DNA of 64,000 nucleotides from assembly GCA_002419215.1 (NCBI GenBank), contig DIFQ01000139.1, forward strand, positions 6,821 through 70,820. Reading direction: 5' to 3'. The first letter of the stretch is position 1. The number at the start of each line of letters is the position of its first letter. Source of the stretch: Syntrophaceae bacterium UBA5744. Lineage in GTDB: Bacteria; Desulfobacterota; Syntrophia; Syntrophales; UBA2192. This document shows, one piece after another, positions 35,613 to 44,700 of this stretch. The translations under genes were made by a program, and so were the position numbers. The notes under the pieces were generated by a model. The model was not told the DNA's origin and did no database searches. It saw only the letters and a program-made list of their open reading frames with translations.

Positions 35613-36026
35613 TCAAATCCCCCGCGCGGTCATGATCCCGTCCGGACTCAGCTCCTCCAGGCCCGCATAGGCGACGAGAACCCCCTCGCCCTTGAACGGG
35701 ATGCCCATGGCCTTCTCGTCGTGCAACCGGGCCGACTCGGCATGACTGACCCGCAGGCCGGCGAAATAACAGTGGGCATTGTGCCGCTGCGCATGCGCCG
35801 CGCACCCCCGGACGACATGGTCGTTCTCGACGGCCCCCCTGTTGGGGTGACGGGCCGTCCGGACGAGCACGTGGCCCAGGGTGCCGTTCTTCCGGGCTAT
35901 GATCTGGGGGTTCACCTTGGGGTTGACGTTGATCGTCAGGACGATCCAGCCTTCCTGCTGCAGTTCCTCGCGGACGATGTGAACGCCCAGGCGGTGGATC
36001 TCCGCTTCCGTCATGGCTTCGCGCAT
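35613..36026 (-). CDS. Hypothetical protein
   Basis: The 137-residue product reads MREAMTEAEIHRLGVHIV at the start and has a middle LGHVLVRTARHPNRGAVE segment and a CYFAGLRVSHAESARLHDE segment. It may be a small restriction-endonuclease-like fold (an alpha/beta layout with E/D and K residues), but I do not recognise it. The RBS GAGGAAAAAGAG supports the ATG at 36026. A second ATG four codons later is possible. Confidence 0.6.
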   Translation of the reverse strand: MREAMTEAEIHRLGVHIVREELQQEGWIVLTINVNPKVNPQIIARKNGTLGHVLVRTARHPNRGAVENDHVVRGCAAHAQRHNAHCYFAGLRVSHAESARLHDEKAMGIPFKGEGVLVAYAGLEELSPDGIMTARGI

Positions 36027-36166
36027 CTCTTTTTCCTCTATGTCTCAGGGTTACTCTCTGTCTATCGGCCGAATGCGGGCAAAGATTTAATTAGATCCGG
36101 TTTTCCCGTGATTTGGCGCGGGCGTTCTGCTAGATTACGGGGTAACCCAACCAGGGAAAGATCATC

Positions 36167-36487
36167 ATGACGGCAGGGTACAAGACACAGATCGCCGACA
36201 TCCTGAAAGCCGCAGCCCGGATCGAGGCGAAAACGAAGGGGCTCTCCAGGGAGAATTTTATGCGCGATCGTGCCGCCGTCTCTGCCGTGGAAGAAGATCT
36301 TTCGCGGATCGGGAAGGCCGTCGGGGATCTGCCTGCAACAATCAGGCAGAGATACCCGGGGATCGACTGGGCCGCCTGGTCGGGGATCGGCAGTCCCGGG
36401 CGCGATACCCTCTGGCACCTTGCAGCGCAGAGGGTTCCGGACTTCGGGAAACAGGTGAACCGGATTCTTTTCGACATTACCGATTGA
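36167..36487 (+). CDS. Orphan HepT-like (DUF86) protein with a decayed active motif
   Basis: The 106-residue helical product has the DUF86 layout: RDRAAVSAVEEDLSRIGKAVGDLP, then RYPGIDWAAWSGIG. The RNxxxHxY ribonuclease motif of HepT is not kept; SPGRDTLWHLAAQR stands in its place. No MNT nucleotidyltransferase gene is next to it. It may be a solo helical protein, a remnant of a MNT-HepT toxin pair, or a member of a divergent group. Confidence 0.65.
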   Translation: MTAGYKTQIADILKAAARIEAKTKGLSRENFMRDRAAVSAVEEDLSRIGKAVGDLPATIRQRYPGIDWAAWSGIGSPGRDTLWHLAAQRVPDFGKQVNRILFDITD

Positions 36488-36499
36488 CAGGAGCGTTGC

Positions 36500-37066
36500 A
36501 TGAAACCCGCCGTAGTGATCGTAGACATGCTCAAGGACACTCTCGAGGGCGCCCATCCCATGCCCATCAAGGAACTGGGCCGCGAAATCGTACCCGCCAT
36601 CAACCGCCTGACGGCTTTTGCCCGGGGCCGCTCCATCCCCGTGATTTTCTCCATGGACAGCTTCCTGCCCGGGGATTTCATCTTCCAGGGCAAGATGAAG
36701 AACCACTCCATCCGGGGCACGAAGGGGGCCGAGGTGACGGACCTGCTCACGCAGGCCGAGACGGACATCTATTCGCCCAAGCGGCGATTCAGCGCCTTCT
36801 ACAAGACGGATATCGACCAGACGCTGCGGCTCTACGGGGCCGACACGGTGGTGCTCTGCGGCATCGCCACCCACTGGTGCGTCCTGTCGTCCGCCTTCGA
36901 CGCCCTGTCGAACGATTTCCGCGTGGTCATCCTCGAGGACTGCTGCGCGAGCTTCAGCCGCGAGATGCATGCGAACTGCCTCGACATCTACCGCAAGAAC
37001 CCCCTCGTGCCGCTGCTGCGGGTGATGACGGTGGAGACGTTCATGGCGGAGGTGGAAGGGTCGTGA
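36500..37066 (+). CDS. Isochorismatase-family cysteine hydrolase
   Basis: The 188-residue product has the catalytic triad of the family: D9 (VIVDM), K94 (YSPK) and C127 (THWC). It is a nicotinamidase- or isochorismatase-fold amidohydrolase, and the substrate is not clear. It follows the HepT-like gene by 12 bases and overlaps the next gene by one base (TGATG), so it is probably part of a small operon. Confidence 0.9.
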   Translation: MKPAVVIVDMLKDTLEGAHPMPIKELGREIVPAINRLTAFARGRSIPVIFSMDSFLPGDFIFQGKMKNHSIRGTKGAEVTDLLTQAETDIYSPKRRFSAFYKTDIDQTLRLYGADTVVLCGIATHWCVLSSAFDALSNDFRVVILEDCCASFSREMHANCLDIYRKNPLVPLLRVMTVETFMAEVEGS

Positions 37067-37440
37067 TGAAGCTGAGTGCCAGGGAGTTCGACCGGGCCGT
37101 CCAGCGGGCGATCCGGCGCATCCCGCCTCGGATCCGAAAGCACCTCGACAACATGGTGATCTCCGTTCAGAAGTGGCCCGACCCGGAGCTTCTCGAGGAG
37201 ATGGGGCTTCCGCCCGACGAGCCGCTCCTGGGCGTCTACACGGGGGCTTCGCTCATGGAGCGCTCCCACTTCGACACCCTGCAGTACCCCGATACGATCC
37301 AGATCTTCCAGGAGCCCCTGGAGGAGATGTGCGAGACCCTGGAAGAGCTCGAGGATGAGATCGAGATCACCGTGGTCCACGAGGTGGCCCACTTCATCGG
37401 GATGACGGAGGAGGAACTCGTCGAACTGGGCTATGAATAA
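37066..37440 (+). CDS. Metallopeptidase family (zincin-like) protein
   Basis: The 124-residue product has HEVAH at 105-109, with an acidic C-terminus after it (EEELVELGYE). The MGLPPDEPLLGVYTGASLME segment is typical of the MMP/zincin-like PF06262 family, which sits next to various housekeeping genes. The role is unknown. It is translationally coupled to the isochorismatase-family gene. Confidence 0.85.
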   Translation: MKLSAREFDRAVQRAIRRIPPRIRKHLDNMVISVQKWPDPELLEEMGLPPDEPLLGVYTGASLMERSHFDTLQYPDTIQIFQEPLEEMCETLEELEDEIEITVVHEVAHFIGMTEEELVELGYE

Positions 37441-37442
37441 AG

Positions 37443-37502
37443 TGACCAGCGGCCGGTGACCAGTAAAAGAGGGAGCGAGGGGGGAGCCAACAGCCAACAG
37501 AT
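37443..37502. repeat. Single iterated-word arms (GTGACCAG and AGCCAACAG types)
   Basis: GTGACCAGCGGCCGGTGACCAG starts a few bases after the zincin stop, and GAGCCAACAGCCAACAG follows. No complementary arm is near. They fit the same pattern as the other word-based spacers but have their own words. Confidence 0.5.
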
Positions 37503-37622
37503 TTCCCCCATATGCCTTTTCCTTCGACTGTCGGTTTCCGGATGCCGCTGCATCAGGCAGAAGCCTTGACAGGAGAGGCCCGTACCGATAAGGTCAGCTT
37601 ACAGGTTTTGGAGTCAAACAGC

Positions 37623-38600
37623 ATGTACAGGACAGTTAAAAACGTGGCGCTCGCGGTGAGCGCCGTCATCCTCTTTTTCTTCGTCCTTTTCGTCGTCAAC
37701 CAGACGGCGCAGGTGGTGGGGCTTGCCGACAGGGTGAGTCCGACCTTCGGCACGGCCGTCCTGTGGTTTCTGCTCGGGCTCTATGCTGCCCTCATCGTCG
37801 CCACGGCGGCCTTCTTCCTGCGGATGCGCAAACCGCTCGAGCCGCCCGAAAGCGAGATGGAGCCGGAGTTTTCACGGCACCTCGACGCCCTGCGGATGCG
37901 GCTGGCCGCAAACCCCCGCCTCAAGGGGCACGACCTTTCCAGCCGTGCGGCAATCGAGAAGGCCCTGGAGGATCTCGGCCGCGAGTGCGACGTGATCATC
38001 CGCGACAGCGCCGCGGCCGTCTTCGTCAGCACGGCCATCTCCCAGAGCGGGAGGCTCGACACGGTCTTCGTGCTCACGGCCCAATTCCGCATGGTGTGGA
38101 AAATTGCCGCCATCCACTCCCAGCGGCCGGCGCTGCGGGAGTTGATCAACCTCTTCGCCAACGTGGCTGCCACGGCTTTCGTGGCGGGCGAGCTCGACGA
38201 GGCGGAGATCAGCGAGCAGATCGAGCCGATCCTCTCGTCGGCCCTCGGCGCCGTGAGCCTTTCCGTTCCCGGCGTGCAGGCCGCCGCCTCCATCGTCGTC
38301 ACCTCGATCCTCACGGGCGCCGCCAACGCCTTTCTCACGCTGCGGGTGGGGATCGTCGCGAGGCGCTGGTGCGGCAGCCTCGTCGTTGCCGATCGCCGCA
38401 CGCTGCGCCGCACGGCCACGGCCGAAGCGGCAAAACTCCTGGGGGCGATCGTCAAGAGCGGCACGGCCCGGATCTCCAGGGGGCTGTGGCATGCCTCCAG
38501 GGACAAGGTGGGAGGAGCCTTCTCGGGGCTCACGGGGCTTGCCCGCGATATCAAGGATTCCCTTTTTGCGCTGCTCAAATTGAAGAGAGGTGAAGAGTGA
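37623..38600 (+). CDS. DUF697-like membrane protein
   Basis: The 325-residue product has two N-terminal helices (about 8-30 and 42-62), a soluble helical part (KALEDLGRECDVII), and a DUF697-type block with AAAVFVSTAISQSGRLDTVFVL and AFVAGELDEAEISEQIEPIL. Relatives (YcjF, DUF697) stand next to GTPases or envelope-stress genes, and none is near here. I start at 37623 because earlier in-frame starts run through spacer-like residues. The function is unknown. Confidence 0.75.
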   Translation: MYRTVKNVALAVSAVILFFFVLFVVNQTAQVVGLADRVSPTFGTAVLWFLLGLYAALIVATAAFFLRMRKPLEPPESEMEPEFSRHLDALRMRLAANPRLKGHDLSSRAAIEKALEDLGRECDVIIRDSAAAVFVSTAISQSGRLDTVFVLTAQFRMVWKIAAIHSQRPALRELINLFANVAATAFVAGELDEAEISEQIEPILSSALGAVSLSVPGVQAAASIVVTSILTGAANAFLTLRVGIVARRWCGSLVVADRRTLRRTATAEAAKLLGAIVKSGTARISRGLWHASRDKVGGAFSGLTGLARDIKDSLFALLKLKRGEE

Positions 38601-38613
38601 GGTCGTACGCGGA

Positions 38614-39531
38614 ATGACGATGAAAAAGAGGAATTCCGCCGCGGGACCGTTTCTGGCCCTTGTCTTCATCTCCCTGATCTGGGGCTACAACTGGGTCGTC
38701 ATGAAGGAGACGCTGCGCTACGCGGGGCCTTTCGACTTCAACGCCCTGCGGATGGCGCTCGGCAGCGTCTTTCTCTTTGCCTTCATGGCCTGGAAGAGGG
38801 AACCCCTGAGGCCGCCGTTTCCCCTGTGGACGGCCATCCTCGGGTTCGTCCAGACGGCCCTGGGCACGGGGCTCATCGTGTGGGCCCTGGAAACGGGCGG
38901 CGCCGGAAAGACCTCGATCCTTGTCTACACGATGCCTTTCTGGATCCTGCTCCTCGCCTGGCTCGTCCTGGACGAGAAGGTCCGGGGCGCCCTGTGGGTG
39001 CCCATCGTCATGGCCTTCTGCGGCCTTGTCTTCATCCTCGAGCCCTGGGCCCTCGGGGGCACGGCGCAGAGCAAGATGCTCGCCGTGATGTCCGGCGTGT
39101 GCTGGGCCACGGGCGCCGTCATCGTGAAGCTCCTGGGCAAGGGCCGGAAGCTCGACCTCATCCGGCTTACAACGTGGCAGCTCATCTTCGGGACCCTGCC
39201 GCTCGTCCCGGTGGCCTTCCTCGTGCCTTCGCAGCCCATCGAGTGGTCCCCCTACTTCATCGGGTCGATCGTCTATAACTCCATCCTCGTCTGCGGTGTG
39301 GCCTTTCTGCTGTGGACCTTCGTGATTGACCGTCTTCCCGCCGGGGTGGCCGGCCTGGGGACACTGGCCGTGCCCGTCATCGGCATGACAGGCTCGCGGC
39401 TGCAGCTGGGCGAGCAGATCGCTTTCTGGGAGGGCTGGGGAATCGCCCTCGTTGTGGCGGCCCTGGCGCTCCTGTCGATCATGCGGCTGCGCGAGCGACG
39501 GAAGGAAGCCGTCGTCCTGGGGCAGGACTAG
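38614..39531 (+). CDS. EamA/DMT-family permease
   Basis: The 305-residue protein shows the ten-helix DMT layout with two EamA repeats. The first starts LALVFISLIWGYNWVVMKETL, and the second is near SKMLAVMSGVCWATGAVIV. It exports or imports a small metabolite not told by sequence. The ATG at 38614 lies 13 bases after the upstream stop, so it probably shares a transcript with the DUF697 gene. Confidence 0.88.
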   Translation: MTMKKRNSAAGPFLALVFISLIWGYNWVVMKETLRYAGPFDFNALRMALGSVFLFAFMAWKREPLRPPFPLWTAILGFVQTALGTGLIVWALETGGAGKTSILVYTMPFWILLLAWLVLDEKVRGALWVPIVMAFCGLVFILEPWALGGTAQSKMLAVMSGVCWATGAVIVKLLGKGRKLDLIRLTTWQLIFGTLPLVPVAFLVPSQPIEWSPYFIGSIVYNSILVCGVAFLLWTFVIDRLPAGVAGLGTLAVPVIGMTGSRLQLGEQIAFWEGWGIALVVAALALLSIMRLRERRKEAVVLGQD

Positions 39532-39657
39532 GCCGCTACGCGGCCGGAATCGGGCATCCGGAATCCGGATTCCGGAAACCTGAAACTCTTTTTTGCAGCG
39601 ACCTTGGCGTTAACGCTGCTGTCTGACTCGAGTGTGCAAGGGGGGAACCTCGCAGTG

Positions 39658-41331
39658 ATGACATTCATGGACCCAGCGAAAGAAAAGGCAGAGATGCGCC
39701 GGACCGTTCGGCTTGCCGCTTTCGGCCTGTCCCGAAGGGACGCGATTCTCTGCGCGGCAGCCCTCGCGTGCGCCCTGCTCCTCGGGGCCTGGGGATTGAC
39801 GAACCACGCCTTCCGGGACGACGAGGCCGGCACGGCCCTCTTTGCCCGCAATCTCCTGGCCACGGGGGAACTGACCGCCTGGGACGGCGTCAACCTCATC
39901 GGCTTCCGCCAGGGGATGCAGCTCGACGAAGGGCTGCAGAACGCCTTTGCGCCGCCCCTGCAGTATTACATCGCGGCGGCGGGGTTTTTCCTCTTCGGGG
40001 AGACGACCTTCGGCGGCCGCATCCTCTTTCTCATCGCGGGGATTCTCACCCTGCCCGTGCTGATGATATGGGCCCGGCGGCACTTCGACGGGCGCGTGCC
40101 GGTCTGGCTGCCGGCCCTCATCGTCGCTTTCGCACCGGCCTGGCTGCTGTTCATCCGCCAGTGCAGCTATTTCGCGCCGGCCATGCTCTTTACGCTCTGC
40201 CTGCTGGCTGCCTGGTCCTGGACAGGCGCGACGAGGCGCTCCCGGTTGACGGTCCTGGCAGCCGGCGCGCTCTCCACGGCCGCTCTCTGGTATGCCAGCT
40301 ACCTCAACGCGGCCGCCGCCCTGGCCATGCTGCCCGTTTTTCTGCTCGACGGCCGGTACCGAACCCGGCAGAAGGGGGCTTTCCTCGGCGTCGTCCTGGC
40401 CGTCTCCCTGATCTGCGGCATCCACATCTGGCTTGCAAAGGGCCCGACGGCGGACCAGTTCTTCATCACGGGGATCGATCGCGTTGCGGCTCTTTTTGCC
40501 CGGCACATGGCTGGTCTGGGCACCTTCGAGTTTTTTCCCGTGCTCCTGGCGGTGGTCATGATGGTGCCCTTTGCCGGGCAGCGTTTCGGGCGCCTGCGCC
40601 GGTTCGCCCGCCAGGGCTGGGTTGTCTTTCTGGCCATGGTCGCGGCGATTGCGGCGACGGCCCTCTTTTCCCCCCAGCCCGTCAGCGGCGCGGCGAGTGC
40701 GGACATGCGCTACGTGGCGCCCCTCATCGTTGTCGGCGCCGCCGTGACGTCGGTCTGTCTCGTCATCCTGTGGGATCTCTCGCGCCCCCTCGCCTGCATT
40801 GCGGCCCTGCTGGTCGTGATGACCAATGCGCTGACGCTCTCGTGGGTTGCCGTCCCGCAGATCCCGCTGCGGAGCACGCTCCTGAGCTATGTCGCGGAGG
40901 GGGCGCAGGATTACAGGACGGGGACGGAGGCTCTCGTGGAGGCCGCGGCGGCTCTTCCCGGGGGAAGCACGGTGCTGATCTTCCCCGACCTCATGACCTA
41001 CGGGCCCATGTTCTATGTGCCGGGGCAGCGATACTGCTGGCAGCTCACGGAACGGAAAATCCTGCAGCCGGGCCTGCGCGAGACCCTCCCCGACTATCTC
41101 TTCGTCGAACGGGCGCGTCCGGATTACATCCTCACCGGTCCCGTCGCGCCGGAATCGCTCATCGCCCGGTTCGAGGGAAAATTCGGCAAGGGGTCGTACC
41201 GCCTGCGGGGCTACCTCCCGGGCGATTGGCGGGACTGCAGCCGGCCGGAGATTCCCCTGCACTGCTTCGGACCGCCTCCTGCGCGGCCGGGGCAGCAGGG
41301 CATTGCCGTCATCGAGTCGACGGGGCGCTGA
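39658..41331 (+). CDS. GT39/GT83-like membrane glycosyltransferase
   Basis: The 557-residue product has about ten or more helices and the first periplasmic-loop motif HAFRDDEAGTALFARNLLA, the DDE/DE-type signature of polyprenyl-phosphate sugar transferases. It has a C-terminal periplasmic domain with YGPMFYVPGQRYCWQLTERK. It probably adds a sugar from a lipid carrier to an envelope acceptor. No dedicated partner genes are nearby. The ATG at 39658 was chosen over one 18 codons upstream. Confidence 0.8.
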   Translation: MTFMDPAKEKAEMRRTVRLAAFGLSRRDAILCAAALACALLLGAWGLTNHAFRDDEAGTALFARNLLATGELTAWDGVNLIGFRQGMQLDEGLQNAFAPPLQYYIAAAGFFLFGETTFGGRILFLIAGILTLPVLMIWARRHFDGRVPVWLPALIVAFAPAWLLFIRQCSYFAPAMLFTLCLLAAWSWTGATRRSRLTVLAAGALSTAALWYASYLNAAAALAMLPVFLLDGRYRTRQKGAFLGVVLAVSLICGIHIWLAKGPTADQFFITGIDRVAALFARHMAGLGTFEFFPVLLAVVMMVPFAGQRFGRLRRFARQGWVVFLAMVAAIAATALFSPQPVSGAASADMRYVAPLIVVGAAVTSVCLVILWDLSRPLACIAALLVVMTNALTLSWVAVPQIPLRSTLLSYVAEGAQDYRTGTEALVEAAAALPGGSTVLIFPDLMTYGPMFYVPGQRYCWQLTERKILQPGLRETLPDYLFVERARPDYILTGPVAPESLIARFEGKFGKGSYRLRGYLPGDWRDCSRPEIPLHCFGPPPARPGQQGIAVIESTGR

Positions 41332-41371
41332 AGGCTCCACGGGCCCGTGCAAAGAGCATTCCGGTTTGCGA

Positions 41372-42472
41372 TCAGGTCTGAAAGGACAGGGAAGGGTCGA
41401 ACCAGCTGAGGGCCCGGTCGTTTTTCTCCCGCGGGTAGGCGTGGTAGAGGTCGTCGACGATCTCGAGCGTCACATCGGCACCGGCGGCGGCAAGTTCCTT
41501 TTCACCCCTCTTCGCCCGCCAGGCCGGGAACATCCAGTCTTTTGCCCCGTGTACCCAGTAAATCCGTCTTCCCGTCGCGTGTCTCAGGTCGAAAGGCGCC
41601 AGGATGCCCGAAAAAACGGCAAAGTGCGTGAAAGGCGTCTCCCTGTCGAGAGAGCGCTTGAGGGCGTAGGTCGCCCCGTCGGAAAGCCCCGTGAGCAGGA
41701 TGCGGCTGCGGTCGATGTTCCACCGACCGAGCGAAAACGCGAGGAGTTGCTCCAGCATCTCTCCGTCGGCGTCGGGACCCGTGATGGTCCAGGTGATGTT
41801 GAGGGACGTGGGGCAGGCCAGCGCGAAACGCCGGCTGCGCGCCTCGCGGAGCCATGTCCAGACGGTATCCCTGCCGTGACCGAAGCCGCCGTGCAGCGCA
41901 ATGACGAGGGGGAGCCGCTCCGACCTGCCGCGGTCCTCGGGGATGTAGAACGAGGCGGCGCCTCTTGCGTAGGGCTCCGCAGCGGGGCCGCCATGGAAGA
42001 GGCCCTTTGCGGGATCGGCGCCGGGGTCGGGAAGGTATTCGGAAGCGCGGCTGCGGGCCTGCGGCTCGAGGAAGTAGCGGTTTACAGCAGGGCTCACCGG
42101 GCAGAGCGGAAGGAGAAGCTCCTGCGCGCGGTGGATCCTCCGGCCGGCCTTCCGGAAGTTGATCAGCGAGGGTTCGAGCCCGTCGGCCTCCGTTGCCGTC
42201 GTCAGGGCATCGAGGCACAGGGCCGAGGCCTCGAGGAGCGCCTTGCGGACCGGCTCCGCATCTGCCGGCGACGGATCGTCCACGAGGTCCTCCTGGGCCT
42301 TTGCCAGCTCACCCCGGAAAGGGGCGAACTGCCCGCGCAGTTGCGGCACGATGCCCGGGAAATAGGCCCGCTGGGCCGACTCGAAGCTCTCCAGCGCGGC
42401 GGTGAGCCGCTCTGCAAGCGCTTCCATGTTTGTCAGGGCATCGGGAGACAAGACTTCTTCCTCCGGCTGCAA
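41372..42472 (-). CDS. Alpha/beta-hydrolase esterase with a helical N-domain
   Basis: The 366-residue product has a helical first half (EALAERLTAALESFESAQRA) and a C-terminal alpha/beta-hydrolase domain. The domain has LVIALHGGFGHGRDTVW, the nucleophile elbow GLSDG, and a late LYHAYPREK with the catalytic His. The layout is like the PhoD/carboxylesterase or phospholipase/carboxylesterase branch. The start at 42472 is a TTG with AGGGGG very close by, so a later start such as the ATG at 42427 is possible. It has no signal peptide. Confidence 0.8.
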   Translation of the reverse strand: MQPEEEVLSPDALTNMEALAERLTAALESFESAQRAYFPGIVPQLRGQFAPFRGELAKAQEDLVDDPSPADAEPVRKALLEASALCLDALTTATEADGLEPSLINFRKAGRRIHRAQELLLPLCPVSPAVNRYFLEPQARSRASEYLPDPGADPAKGLFHGGPAAEPYARGAASFYIPEDRGRSERLPLVIALHGGFGHGRDTVWTWLREARSRRFALACPTSLNITWTITGPDADGEMLEQLLAFSLGRWNIDRSRILLTGLSDGATYALKRSLDRETPFTHFAVFSGILAPFDLRHATGRRIYWVHGAKDWMFPAWRAKRGEKELAAAGADVTLEIVDDLYHAYPREKNDRALSWFDPSLSFQT

Positions 42473-42489
42473 ATCCCCCTTGCTTCTTT

Positions 42490-42640
42490 TTCACCCTCAC
42501 CCTGACCCTCTCCAACAAGAGGAAGGAGAGGCATTCACCCTCACCCCGGCCCTCTCCCCTCAGGGGAGAGGGAGATTATGGAAGCGACCTCCAGAGGGAG
42601 AGGGAAATCAAGGTAGTGGCCCTCATAGGGGGAAAGAGGG
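42490..42640. repeat. CTCTCCC/GGGAGAGG palindromes, copy 3
   Basis: CCCTCACCCTGACCCTCTCC, then CCCTCTCCCCTCAGGGGAGAGGG, and a third degenerate unit (AGAGGGAGAGGG) fill the spacer between two minus-strand genes. It is the same family as 26868-26912 and 30641-30765. Confidence 0.7.
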
Positions 42641-42648
42641 GGATTTTT

Positions 42649-44346
42649 CTACTTGTCGATGGTTGCTTCCGTCATGTCCTGTTGGGCGTCGATCTCGACC
42701 TTTACGGGAGTCACCTGCAGGGCGCCGTCCTGTCCCTTCGGGGTGAAGGTGAAGATGTGCACGATCCTCAGATCGGCCTGCTCCGCAGGGCCTTCATATT
42801 CCTTGTAGCCCCACGTCCAGCCATCGAGCCTGTACGAGGAAGGGTTTGCAAGCTGTCGCAGGGCTTCGCCGTATGTGGTCTCGTAGGGCCTGATGCGGGC
42901 TATCTTCAATGCCCCCGTGATCTCCCGCCAGACCTTGGCCGCCCTGGCGACCGACCCGTCGTTGTTCAACTGGAGCCGGATCTGTCCGCCGTCGCCGAGC
43001 ACGGGAACGGATTTTCCGTCCAGTTCGATCTGGCGCCGGAAGGTGATGAAAACGCTCTTCTGGCGCCTGATCATCTCGAATGTCCTGTTGCTCACCGGGG
43101 CCGTTTCGAGCATCATGCGGACTCCCTCGGGCTTCGCGGCGGCCTCGGTCAGGCCCCATTCCCGCAGGAACCGGGCGGCGCGATCCAGGTACTGATCCTC
43201 TTTCAGCGCCCGATCGTCGGGATCGAACTTGATCTCCCCGTTCAGGTAGAGCGCCCCGCTGGCGGGGCGGACTCGCACGGAGAGGCCTGTGGCATTTTCC
43301 AGGTCCGAGGAGACGAGCATGCCGTCCTGCCGTTCGAAGACCAGTTTCTTCAATGTTGACGGAAGCGGCATGGGTTTGAGCCCGAAGATGGGCGCCCAGA
43401 GAGGGGAGCCTGTCTCGGCGGGCCTGCCGGGCTGGTGGGTGGAGCGGAAGGGGACGGGGTACTGCATATGGTAGTGGGATGTGCCGGAGGGATTGGGTGA
43501 CGTGAAAAGCCTCTCGTCGAAAAGGGGTGTTCGCTCGACACTTGCACTTCCCAGGGTGATGCAGAGGGGAAGGGCGCCCTCGCGCTGCCGGCGAAACCCT
43601 TCGATGAAGGCGTCAGCCGGCGCCAGGCGGTTAGAGGACCGGTCATAGAGGTCCCAGACCCGGCGGGCATCGTCGGGGTGGCAGAAGGCGGCCGTCGAGA
43701 AGCCGCAGGCCATCCGCAGTCCCGGCGCGAGCATGCCGCCCCATCGCTCGGAGACATTCCTGATATGCACCGTGTCCTGCGAGCCTTCGTAGCTCTCGGG
43801 ACAGCCGAAATCCGGAGCGCCCCCCGGGCATTGCCGCGGCCCGTGGGCGAAGACGTTCGAGGCGCACTGCCAGAAGTACCGCAGGCCGTCTCCGTCGCCC
43901 CGGCCGTTGCCGAGCCGCATTCTTCCCGGTTCCACGACATGCGTCTCCGAGGCGCTCTGGGGGCACTTTTCCGGGTCCCGGCCGTTCGGCATGACAAGCC
44001 ATGTCTCCGGCGTGCCGTGCGATGCGCTGAAAAAGAGCGTTGCCGTGTCGACGCCGTTGTAAGGGGCCGTGTCGTTTCCGGCGGGATCGAGTCGCGGGTC
44101 CTGATAATAAGGCTCGGCGTAGCACAGGCCCTCGTGCATCAGGGTCTTGTCGGAAGCAGGGAAGGGGGCATACTTCAGGAACTCCCCGGCCATCTCCCGC
44201 GACCCGCCCGGTGCGCCGGGGGCTGCCCTGAGAGTGGGTTTCGAGAATTCAGAGGGGATGAGCGTGTGCCCGGGATGGCAGGATGTGATAATCACCCCTC
44301 CCATGAATGCCACGGCCCAGGCGATCGTTCGTTTCTTCGTCGGCAT
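42649..44346 (-). CDS. Large putative lipoprotein of unknown function
   Basis: The 565-residue product has a signal peptide with a possible lipobox (VIITSC, C23). The middle part is rich in Cys, Trp and His, with GLRYFWQCASNVFAHG, then a C-terminal part with LREWGLTEAAAKPEGV and VFITFRRQIELDG. The last 130 residues look like secreted beta-rich DUF6345-type domains, but I am not sure. Two Cys pairs suggest disulphides. It is downstream of the 58-residue gene by 28 bases. A function cannot be given. Confidence 0.7.
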   Translation of the reverse strand: MPTKKRTIAWAVAFMGGVIITSCHPGHTLIPSEFSKPTLRAAPGAPGGSREMAGEFLKYAPFPASDKTLMHEGLCYAEPYYQDPRLDPAGNDTAPYNGVDTATLFFSASHGTPETWLVMPNGRDPEKCPQSASETHVVEPGRMRLGNGRGDGDGLRYFWQCASNVFAHGPRQCPGGAPDFGCPESYEGSQDTVHIRNVSERWGGMLAPGLRMACGFSTAAFCHPDDARRVWDLYDRSSNRLAPADAFIEGFRRQREGALPLCITLGSASVERTPLFDERLFTSPNPSGTSHYHMQYPVPFRSTHQPGRPAETGSPLWAPIFGLKPMPLPSTLKKLVFERQDGMLVSSDLENATGLSVRVRPASGALYLNGEIKFDPDDRALKEDQYLDRAARFLREWGLTEAAAKPEGVRMMLETAPVSNRTFEMIRRQKSVFITFRRQIELDGKSVPVLGDGGQIRLQLNNDGSVARAAKVWREITGALKIARIRPYETTYGEALRQLANPSSYRLDGWTWGYKEYEGPAEQADLRIVHIFTFTPKGQDGALQVTPVKVEIDAQQDMTEATIDK

Positions 44347-44374
44347 GAATCGATAAGGGGAGCTGCGCCGGGCG

Positions 44375-44551
44375 CTATTTTTTCTTTTCGATGGTTTTTG
44401 ACTTGATCTTCTTGATCTCCTCCAGCAACTCCGCCTTCTTGATGAGGCCCTTCTTGTCCAGCAGGTTCACGAGAGCCTCCGACAGCACCACTTCGTAGAC
44501 CATCATCTCTTTAATGTCCTCGAACTGTTCCGGGTCCATCTCTTTCGCCAT
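44375..44551 (-). CDS. Small acidic/basic helical protein (58 residues)
   Basis: An ATG at 44551 with GGAGGAGAATCCC upstream opens a 58-codon frame ending in TAG. The product reads MAKEMDPEQFEDIKEMMVYE and continues with LVNLLDKKGLIKKAELLEE before a Lys-rich tail. It is almost fully helical, with no signal peptide. The RBS is very good, and the next gene starts 28 bases later. I know no family for it. Confidence 0.7.
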   Translation of the reverse strand: MAKEMDPEQFEDIKEMMVYEVVLSEALVNLLDKKGLIKKAELLEEIKKIKSKTIEKKK

Positions 44552-44700
44552 GGGATTCTCCTCCGAACGCCTGTGAAGTCTTTTCCGTCTATCCGGTCTG
44601 TCCCGTCATGCCGCCTGCGGAGGCGGTAATTGAGAATCGGGTACTGGACATTGTGAAGCCCGAAGCCCGTCTACACCTTACACCCATGTCCCTTTTTATT

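Noticed and set aside
39610..41352. A 580-codon minus-strand frame opposite the GT39-like gene
   Set aside because: It is a highly charged shadow of a multi-helix membrane protein; the plus strand shows real hydrophobic segments and the family motif.
42473..42648. The CTCTCCC/GGGAGAGG repeats as a new element
   Set aside because: Short palindromes of this kind are widespread in bacterial genomes, so I list them as repeats but do not claim novelty.
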